NCBI GenBank assembly: GCA_017510875.1
Contig: JAFWLX010000309.1
Coordinates: forward strand, 1-7,571
Origin: Atopobiaceae bacterium
GTDB lineage: Bacteria; Actinomycetota; Coriobacteriia; Coriobacteriales; Atopobiaceae
Length of the DNA stretch: 7,571 nucleotides
Reading direction: 5' to 3'
The notes under the pieces are model-generated. The model was not told where the DNA came from. It saw only the letters and a program-made list of their open reading frames with translations, and ran no database searches. A program made the position numbers and the translations under genes. Below are positions 1 to 4,539 of the stretch, one piece after another (position 1 is the stretch's first letter; the number at the start of each line of letters is the position of its first letter).

Positions 1-24
1 CTCTACCGACTGAGCTACACGGGC
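1..24 (-). tRNA. 5' part of a tRNA, probably tRNA-Thr (cut by window edge)
   Basis: Read on the minus strand, this piece begins GCCCGTG, then TA, then the D-arm signature GCTCAGTCGGTAGAG, the classic 5' third of a class I tRNA. The anticodon lies beyond the window, so the identity is not seen directly. Thr is inferred because a Tyr-Thr order of adjacent tRNA genes is common in bacteria and the G1-C2 acceptor start fits Thr. It lies only 6 nt downstream of the 3' CCA of tRNA-Tyr and is surely co-transcribed with it. Confidence 0.8.
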
Positions 25-30
25 GAAAAA

Positions 31-114
31 TGGTGGGGATGCCTGGACTCGAACCAGGGAACCCAGAGGGAGCGGATTTACAGTCCGCCGCAGTTGCCGC
101 TGTGCCACATCCCC
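31..114 (-). tRNA. tRNA-Tyr (anticodon GTA)
   Basis: The minus strand folds as a class II tRNA of 84 nt including an encoded CCA. The acceptor arms are GGGGATG and CATCCCC, followed by discriminator A and CCA. The anticodon stem GCGGA/TCCGC encloses the loop CTGTAAA, giving anticodon GTA (plus-strand positions 79-81). A long variable arm follows, as expected for bacterial tRNA-Tyr, and then a T-arm with GGTTCGAGTCC. The discriminator A agrees with tyrosine identity. It is the first gene of a tRNA operon driven by the promoter at 166-194. Confidence 0.97.
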
Positions 115-165
115 ATTTTTCCGTTTTCAAGCCGTCGCAAGGCGTGTTCCCTGCGAGCGAAGGAG

Positions 166-194
166 AATATACGCCCTTCCAAGCATCTTGTCAA
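166..194 (-). promoter_or_regulatory. Strong sigma-70-type promoter of the tRNA-Tyr operon
   Basis: The minus strand reads TTGACA at 194-189 (perfect -35), a 17-nt spacer (188-172), and TATATT at 171-166 (5 of 6 to the -10 consensus). Transcription would begin near 158-160, giving a leader of about 45 nt before the tRNA at 114. The near-ideal architecture fits a highly expressed stable-RNA promoter. It separates the tRNA operon from the LPQTG gene whose stop lies at 233-235, so the tRNAs need not depend on read-through from pyruvate kinase. Confidence 0.85.
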
Positions 195-232
195 CGTAAT
201 CCACCCAGCCGGGCGTATCTATACCACGATTC

Positions 233-685
233 CTACATATCGGCAGCCGCTCTTTTACGGCTCAGGCCTGTTACGAGGACAAAGACGCCTGATAGAGCCA
301 GCACAGCGGCCCGTATTGCAGGCTCGCCCGTTTGCGGCAGACGTGCCGCAGACTGCTTTGTCGCTTGCTCTTTTGCCTTACTTGTAGATGTCTGTGTGCT
401 TGTAGGTGTCTGTGTAGGACTTTGCAGGCCTTGCTCTGATGAGCCGCCTTTCTCGGTGGGCTTGGTACCGCCAAAGCCCTCATTGCTTGTATCGTGGAAC
501 GCATACAGTATGCCGTCGCGCTTTACCAGTACGTACGGCCAGGTGCCAAAGTAGTCATACTGCGCGCTCTCGAAGGCACCTATGTCGTAGTCACCCTCCT
601 CCACCAGCGGGATTAATTCCATCCAATCGCAGTATTCCTTCCTGAAGTTGCAGTTGGCGCCACTTTGCAGTGAGATGTTGCCCAT
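233..685 (-). CDS. Small LPQTG cell-wall-sorting protein without signal peptide (possible gene remnant)
   Basis: This is a 150-aa product. Residues 1-70 are mildly acidic and rich in aromatics (a Y/F/W-rich stretch around 40-63). Residues 75-112 form a Ser/Thr/Gln/Pro-rich linker including TPTSTQTSTS. The C-terminus is a standard sortase signal: LPQTG at 116-120, a hydrophobic helix at about 123-140, then a basic tail (SRKR). Sortase substrates normally carry an N-terminal Sec signal peptide, and none is visible: the N-terminus is polar. The start is backed by a GAAGGG Shine-Dalgarno 5 nt before ATG, 21 nt after the pyruvate kinase stop. The ORF is in the same frame as pyruvate kinase, separated by one TAG and seven sense codons. 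It could be the surviving C-terminal end of a longer surface protein whose N-terminus was lost, or a short protein exported by another route. The sorting signal is clear, but a functional gene is uncertain. Confidence 0.65.
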   Translation of the reverse strand: MGNISLQSGANCNFRKEYCDWMELIPLVEEGDYDIGAFESAQYDYFGTWPYVLVKRDGILYAFHDTSNEGFGGTKPTEKGGSSEQGLQSPTQTPTSTQTSTSKAKEQATKQSAARLPQTGEPAIRAAVLALSGVFVLVTGLSRKRAAADM

Positions 686-706
686 GAGGCCCTTCTGTTG
701 CGGCCC

Positions 707-2161
707 CTACATGACCTGCGCTATGAGGAAGAGGTTGGTGGACGTGTGATACGTAAGGACCTCGCCCTCGAGCAAGGGAGAGCTCAGTGGGTCTCCGGCA
801 GTTACCACCACAAGGTCGTCGGTCTCTAGGATGCCCTGCTTGCGAGCCTGCCTAAGCGCGTCATAGCAGATTTGCATAACAGCGCCCTGCTCGTCGGCAA
901 GACAGGCCTCAACACCCCATATGAAGCAGGTCTTGCGCATGCCACGCTCGGAGGGCAGGGTTGCAACAATGGGAAGCTTGGGCCTGAATGCCGCCATGAT
1001 GCGAGCAGTACGCCCACTCATGGTAGGACAGAGGAGCGCCTTGGCATGCAGCAGATTTGCTGCCTCGACCGCAGCGTAACCGGTAATGCCGCTCACGTTG
1101 CGCCTGCCTCCCCGGTCGTGGTACTCCGTCCTCTCGGGAAGGTCACGCTCGGCCTCGCGACAGATGTCTACCATAGTGCGGACGGTCTCTACGGGAAACT
1201 CTCCCGCAGCGGTCTCGCCAGAAAGCATCACGCAGTCGGCGCCATCATAGATGGCATTGGCCACGTCGGTGACCTCGGCACGGGTTGGCCGCGGATTGTG
1301 CGTCATTGACTCAAGCATCTGCGTGGCCACAATAACCGGGCGATACTCACGGTTGCATCTTCTGATGACGTCCTTCTGAACCTGCGGCACCGTAGCGGGA
1401 GCAATCTCTACGCCCAGGTCGCCGCGTGCCACCATGATGCCGTTTGAGACGGCAATGATGTCATCGATGTTGTTGAGTGCCAGGGACGATTCGATCTTTG
1501 AGATGATGAGCATGTCTTCGACACCATGCTCTTTGCACAGCGAGCGAATCTCTTCCACGGCACCGGCATTACGCACAAACGATGCCGCAATGGCATCCAC
1601 GCCCATCTCGCATGAGAAGCGTATGTCTGCACGGTCTCGTTCGGTCACATCGGGAAGACCCACGACAACATTGGGGATGTTGACTCCCTTGTACTCGTAT
1701 AGCTTGCCGCCGTTGTTCACCATGCATCGGATGCCGCCACTCTCGATGCGTAAGACCTCAAGCGCGATCAGACCGTCATCGATGAAGACGAGGTTGCCTG
1801 GCTCAAGCTCGTCCGCCAGCCTTGCGTAATCTAGGGCAACCAAGCCTTTGCAGCTCTTTAGGTTGCGCGAAGTGACAAGGACTTCCTCGCCACGCTTTAG
1901 CAGCACAGGCTGATGGTTCTCGTTCTCTCTGGTGCGGATCTCGGGGCCTTTGGTGTCAACCATAATGGCAACGTTAACGCCAAGCTCGCTCGAGATGCGC
2001 CGCACGCGCTCGATGTTGGTGCGATGGTACTCATGCGTGCCATGGCTAAAGTTGAGGCGGGCAATGTCCATGCCTGCAAGCATCATCTGACGAAGAACCT
2101 CGTCATCCTCCGTAGCAGGACCCAAGGTGCACACGATCTTTGTACGCTTGTCTGTGCGCAT
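707..2161 (-). CDS. pyk: Pyruvate kinase
   Basis: This enzyme catalyses the last step of glycolysis in the cytoplasm, phosphoenolpyruvate + ADP to pyruvate + ATP. The product is 484 aa, a full bacterial length (usually 470-480). The N-terminal strand has TKIVCTLGP, followed by MDIARLNFSHG with substrate-binding Arg and Asn. The B-domain cap runs over roughly 71-168 and includes DTKGPEIRT at its edge. Catalytic Lys222 lies in ISKIES, followed by the metal and substrate segment MVARGDLGVEI (243-253). ATQMLESM (279-286), PTRAEVTDVANA (292-303) and MLSGETAAGEFP (312-323) complete the barrel. The C-terminal domain spans about 355-484 and contains PTMSGRTAR, corresponding to the usual T-SG-TAR segment. 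The start is set by an excellent AGAAGGTGAT ribosome site 6-8 nt before ATG. No extra C-terminal PEP-utilising domain is present. The gene lies 84 nt after the small membrane protein and 21 nt before the LPQTG gene. I found no convincing promoter in the upstream gap. Confidence 0.97.
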   Translation of the reverse strand: MRTDKRTKIVCTLGPATEDDEVLRQMMLAGMDIARLNFSHGTHEYHRTNIERVRRISSELGVNVAIMVDTKGPEIRTRENENHQPVLLKRGEEVLVTSRNLKSCKGLVALDYARLADELEPGNLVFIDDGLIALEVLRIESGGIRCMVNNGGKLYEYKGVNIPNVVVGLPDVTERDRADIRFSCEMGVDAIAASFVRNAGAVEEIRSLCKEHGVEDMLIISKIESSLALNNIDDIIAVSNGIMVARGDLGVEIAPATVPQVQKDVIRRCNREYRPVIVATQMLESMTHNPRPTRAEVTDVANAIYDGADCVMLSGETAAGEFPVETVRTMVDICREAERDLPERTEYHDRGGRRNVSGITGYAAVEAANLLHAKALLCPTMSGRTARIMAAFRPKLPIVATLPSERGMRKTCFIWGVEACLADEQGAVMQICYDALRQARKQGILETDDLVVVTAGDPLSSPLLEGEVLTYHTSTNLFLIAQVM

Positions 2162-2245
2162 TCAACATCACCTTCTCAATGCTTTGCCCGTACACGAGCA
2201 TAGCACGCAAAAGCACAACATAAAGGAAGGACGGACCACTTGCGA

Positions 2246-2398
2246 CTACTTGTTTCTTATCAGGTACAAGGCTGCCAGAAAGATACCGGCGACAACAAAC
2301 GTTGACCATTTGGGCGCATCAAAGTAGTCCAAGGATAGATAGATTGCGGCAATGACCAGACCAAAAATGAGGGCCTTGTATTTCTTCAATTCTTCCAT
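2246..2398 (-). CDS. Small two-helix membrane protein of unknown function
   Basis: This short minus-strand gene of 50 codons starts at ATG 2398 and stops at TAG 2248-2246. The product starts MEELKKYK, a charged cytoplasmic-type start. A hydrophobic segment follows at about 9-23 (ALIFGLVIAAIYLSL), then a short polar turn (DYFDAPKW), a second hydrophobic segment at about 32-47 (STFVVAGIFLAALYLI), and the basic end RNK. That is a helical hairpin membrane protein. A purine-rich site GAGAGGGAGA lies just before the start codon. By my count its GC content is about 44%, clearly lower than the GC-rich neighbours. It sits 37 nt after the 329-aa gene and 84 nt before pyruvate kinase, in the same direction. 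I do not recognise a family. The ribosome site, full-length frame and helix pattern support a real gene. Confidence 0.72.
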   Translation of the reverse strand: MEELKKYKALIFGLVIAAIYLSLDYFDAPKWSTFVVAGIFLAALYLIRNK

Positions 2399-2435
2399 GG
2401 TCTCCCTCTCTTTTATAACAACGTGATGCCGTAGC

Positions 2436-3425
2436 TTACTGTGTGCCAGCTATAAGGTAGGCCTTGGCGTCCACTGGATTGCCGTCATGCCAGCGCAGCT
2501 TGAGAAAGGCAGGGTAGCAATATAGCGTTACACCTTTGCCACCATATGAAAGATGCTGCGCAAACATCGTTTGGGCAAGCAGGCGCCAGCGGTCGTCAGC
2601 CAGGCCCCACTCCTGAGCCTGCCCCATAAGCTCTCCGGCAGCACCCTCTGGGTCAAATGCGTTGTAGTCATCCGTGCCAGGCGGGCAGTCAAAGCGCGAA
2701 CTTGCTCCCAACGTAGTGCCCGCGCTCCCGTCAGGCTCGACATCAAACTGGAACTCAAACGGAAACGGTGCCTGCATCATGCGCTGGCAGCGAGACACCA
2801 CCGTATCGCCCAGCTCGTGCACGCCCACCTGCTGTAGGTGCTCTGCCATCAACGCCGGATCTTGCACATAGGCGCGCTGAAGCTGCCGACTGGGAATGCA
2901 CTCGACGCGCAGGTTATGCCCAGCTCTTCCGGGAAACACCCCCGCATAGCAGGCATACCATCCCTCTGGCATGCGGCTCACAAAGCTGCGGTAGGCCGGT
3001 GCCGCGTCGCCTCTCTCGGCAACCTCTAAGAAACTGCAGGTGACGCTTGGGTCACGCGTGCTCACCAGCAGCTGAATGGCAGGATGGCTCACATCGCCCC
3101 TGCCGGTATCCCAGCTAAGCGCAAGCTGCCGCACGTCTTTTTGTGCGGCAAACCACTCAAAGACGCGAGGATAGCCTCCGCAGTTCTTGGGATCAAAGGT
3201 CATATCTGGCCGCAAGCTCTCGCGCGAGGCAAGCGCGTGGAAGTCAAACCAGGGCTCTCCCAAAAGGGGCAGCTCGAACCACAGCTCGGGGAAGTCATCG
3301 CACGCAAGACTCTGCTCAAAGGCCAGAAGCGCTAGCGGCGCACAGGTACCAAACAGGGCCGATTCTCGTCCGTCACGCGCCGCCAGTGCGTAAAGTATGT
3401 TGTACGCTAACGTACGATCAAGCAT
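2436..3425 (-). CDS. Conserved-looking hypothetical protein, 329 aa
   Basis: I do not recognise this family. The frame is open to 3623, but I choose ATG at 3425. A GGGAG ribosome site lies just before it, the protein becomes regular there (MLDRTLAYNILYALAARDG), and a longer version would run into the promoter region and the start of the divergent gene. There is no signal peptide or membrane segment, so it is probably cytosolic. Visible traits are an aromatic- and acid-rich N-terminal third (PELWFELPLLGEPWFDF, 46-62), a mid segment with SRMPEGWYACYAGVFPGRAGHNLRVE (150-175, shown in part), and FEFQFDVEPDGSAGTTLG (223-240). The C-terminal part is YCYPAFLKLRWHDGNPVDAKAYLIAG, roughly 302-327. Tryptophan and cysteine content is high (cysteines at 28, 42, 82, 130, 159, 176, 213, 247 and 303), with no CxxC metal motif. 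The even mix of strands and charged turns reads like a folded enzyme rather than a decayed frame. It heads the minus-strand gene group opposite the winged-helix/hypB operon. Confidence 0.75.
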   Translation of the reverse strand: MLDRTLAYNILYALAARDGRESALFGTCAPLALLAFEQSLACDDFPELWFELPLLGEPWFDFHALASRESLRPDMTFDPKNCGGYPRVFEWFAAQKDVRQLALSWDTGRGDVSHPAIQLLVSTRDPSVTCSFLEVAERGDAAPAYRSFVSRMPEGWYACYAGVFPGRAGHNLRVECIPSRQLQRAYVQDPALMAEHLQQVGVHELGDTVVSRCQRMMQAPFPFEFQFDVEPDGSAGTTLGASSRFDCPPGTDDYNAFDPEGAAGELMGQAQEWGLADDRWRLLAQTMFAQHLSYGGKGVTLYCYPAFLKLRWHDGNPVDAKAYLIAGTQ

Positions 3426-3592
3426 GCGCACTCCCGTATTCGTAGTACCTGCGTATGTAAATAGTACCGTACAGCACATCATACCTTGCAAGTACCCGCT
3501 CGCACCTCTTTGAGGATTTGTCATGCAAACCGGCGGAATGTGAAGGTACCCTGCATATAGGGTACGAACGATGCCTATGAAAGGGGCTAGCC
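3426..3592. promoter_or_regulatory. Divergent intergenic control region rich in GTACC/GGTAC motifs
   Basis: This 167-bp gap separates the start of the 329-aa gene (leftward) from the start of the 60-aa winged-helix gene (rightward). AGTACC occurs at 3444-3449, 3463-3468 and 3491-3496, and a GGTACC with facing GGGTAC lies at 3545-3565. By chance about one GTACC or GGTAC in 250 bases is expected. Such a cluster between divergent genes resembles repeated operator half-sites. Promoter elements must be here for both sides, but I see no -35/-10 pair of high quality. The best fragments are TTGTCA at 3518-3523 (plus) and TATGAT on the minus strand near 3479-3484, neither with a well-spaced partner. 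Weak core elements would suit activator-dependent promoters. Confidence 0.55.
3546..3565. repeat. Perfect 7-bp inverted repeat, putative operator
   Basis: GTACCCT (3546-3552) and AGGGTAC (3559-3565) are exact inverted copies around a 6-nt AT-rich spacer (gcatat). The dyad is 20 bp long, the size of a site for a dimeric helix-turn-helix protein. It lies 28-47 nt before the start codon of the 60-aa winged-helix gene, overlapping where its promoter -10 region would be expected, so binding there would most simply repress the rightward operon. It is not followed by a T-run and so is not a terminator. Confidence 0.55.
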
Positions 3593-3775
3593 ATGGAGGC
3601 AACAGAGCTGGTACTTCAGACAATGCGCGAGGCGGGCACTCCGCTCAACGCGGGCAAGATCGCAGAGCTGAGCGGCCTTGACCGCAAGGTGGTTGACAAG
3701 GCCATGAAAGAGCTCAAGGCAACGGGCGCCATCGTCTCACCCGTACGCTGCAAGTGGGAGCCGGCAGAGAAGTAG
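3593..3775 (+). CDS. Miniature winged-helix (MarR-like) DNA-binding protein
   Basis: The product is 60 aa and appears to consist of one winged-helix domain. A first helix lies at about 3-13 (ATELVLQTMRE). A helix-turn-helix follows at about 18-43: the KIAELSGL helix, a turn, and the recognition helix DRKVVDKAMKELKATG. The last part, AIVSPVRCKWEP, matches the beta wing. It has no sensor or dimerisation arm, which typical MarR or ArsR regulators (about 100-150 aa) have. The start is supported by AAAGGGG 6-7 nt before ATG. The gene is first in the rightward group, 51 nt before hypB, and directly follows the GTACC-rich region, so autoregulation is plausible. The fold is inferred from the helix pattern. 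A non-DNA-binding role, for example protein-protein contact, cannot be excluded at this length. Confidence 0.85.
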   Translation: MEATELVLQTMREAGTPLNAGKIAELSGLDRKVVDKAMKELKATGAIVSPVRCKWEPAEK

Positions 3776-3781
3776 GCTCAC

Positions 3782-3809
3782 GGCGGCCCGCGTCGCAGCG
3801 CGGGCTGCC
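3782..3809 (+). other. Strong intercistronic RNA hairpin before hypB
   Basis: GGCGGCCCGCG (3782-3792) pairs with CGCGGGCTGCC (3799-3809) over 11 base pairs, ten Watson-Crick and one G-U, around the hexaloop TCGCAG. It starts 7 nt after the stop of the winged-helix gene. It ends directly before the purine-rich GGAAGGAAAAG that serves as the hypB ribosome site. No T-run follows, so intrinsic termination is unlikely. It may stabilise the hypB message, tune hypB translation or mark a processing site. Confidence 0.6.
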
Positions 3810-3826
3810 CGGAAGGAAAAGAAGCC

Positions 3827-4495
3827 ATGGACACCATAAAGATCATCGAAGTGAAGGAAGACGTTCGCGCCAACAACGATCGCGCGGCCGAAGCCCTTCG
3901 AGCCCGCCTTCACGATGCGGGGACCTTGCTCATCAACCTCATGAGCTCACCTGGATCGGGCAAGACCACGCTGCTTGCAGCAACGCTCGACCGCCTTGCA
4001 GACTCGCTTGCCATAGGCGTGATGGAGGCCGACGTTGACTCTGACGTTGACGCCCATGCCGTAGCCGCCCACGGAGCGCGCGCCATTCAGCTCCACACCG
4101 GAGGGATGTGCCATCTGGACGCTGCAATGACCGAGCAGGGGCTGCACAGCCTAGGCATCGATGGCCTTGACCTCGTGTTTTTGGAGAACGTGGGTAACCT
4201 AATCTGCCCCGCGGAATTTGATACGGGCGCAGGCAAGAAAGTCATGATCTTGTCCGTACCCGAAGGTCATGACAAGCCGCTCAAGTACCCGCTCATGTTT
4301 GAGGTAAGCGACCTTGTTATCGTGTCAAAGATGGACGTAGCCCCCTACTTTGACTTTGACCTGAAAGAGCTTGAAAAGAACGTGCGCATGCGCAACCCCA
4401 ACGCCACCATCTGCCCCCTCTCGGCCAAAACCGGCGAGGGCATGGATGCCTGGTGCAACTGGCTGCGAGCTGCCGTAAACGACTGGAAGAAGTAA
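3827..4495 (+). CDS. hypB: HypB, nickel-insertion GTPase for [NiFe] hydrogenase or another nickel enzyme
   Basis: HypB is a SIMIBI-class GTPase that, with HypA, delivers nickel to the large subunit of [NiFe] hydrogenases (in some bacteria also to urease). The product is 222 aa. The P-loop is SPGSGKTT (41-48). The acidic switch I region EADVDSDVDA lies at 67-76. TGGMCHLDA (91-99) carries Cys95 and His96, the metal-binding pair at the dimer interface of characterised HypBs. ENVGNLICPA (120-129) is the switch II region, with Cys127 at the third metal position. Guanine recognition is by SKMD (167-170) in place of the usual NKxD, followed by LSAKTGEG (198-205). The N-terminal CxxCGC high-affinity nickel motif and the His-rich stretch of some HypBs are absent, so this is the short form. 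It follows the hairpin at 3782-3809, with GGAAGG about 10 nt before ATG, and is followed 44 nt later by the Fe-S flavoprotein. HypA and the other Hyp proteins are not in the window. Confidence 0.95.
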   Translation: MDTIKIIEVKEDVRANNDRAAEALRARLHDAGTLLINLMSSPGSGKTTLLAATLDRLADSLAIGVMEADVDSDVDAHAVAAHGARAIQLHTGGMCHLDAAMTEQGLHSLGIDGLDLVFLENVGNLICPAEFDTGAGKKVMILSVPEGHDKPLKYPLMFEVSDLVIVSKMDVAPYFDFDLKELEKNVRMRNPNATICPLSAKTGEGMDAWCNWLRAAVNDWKK

Positions 4496-4539
4496 GAGCC
4501 GTCTTGTGCGCGCAAAACAAACGAGAACAGGAGAAAGAC

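Noticed and set aside
195..232. Terminator for the pyk/LPQTG transcript downstream of the LPQTG stop
   Set aside because: Only a weak CCC-GGCT-GGG hairpin is visible, without a U-run on the transcript; it is not convincing.
2103..2309. 68-codon minus-strand frame overlapping the start of pyruvate kinase
   Set aside because: It overlaps both pyk and the better-supported 50-aa membrane protein in another frame, and its product shows no pattern.
2405..2420. TATAAA on the minus strand before the 50-aa gene as a -10 box
   Set aside because: No acceptable -35 element lies 16-18 nt upstream, and transcription would start almost at the ribosome site.
3426..3623. Longer N-terminus for the 329-aa gene starting at 3623
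   Set aside because: The extra 66 codons would cover the repeat-rich intergenic region and overlap the start of the divergent winged-helix gene. The ATG at 3425 has a better ribosome site.
4453..4539. Earlier start of the flavoprotein inside the end of hypB
   Set aside because: The extension overlaps hypB coding sequence, and the ATG at 4540 has AGGAGA at ideal spacing.
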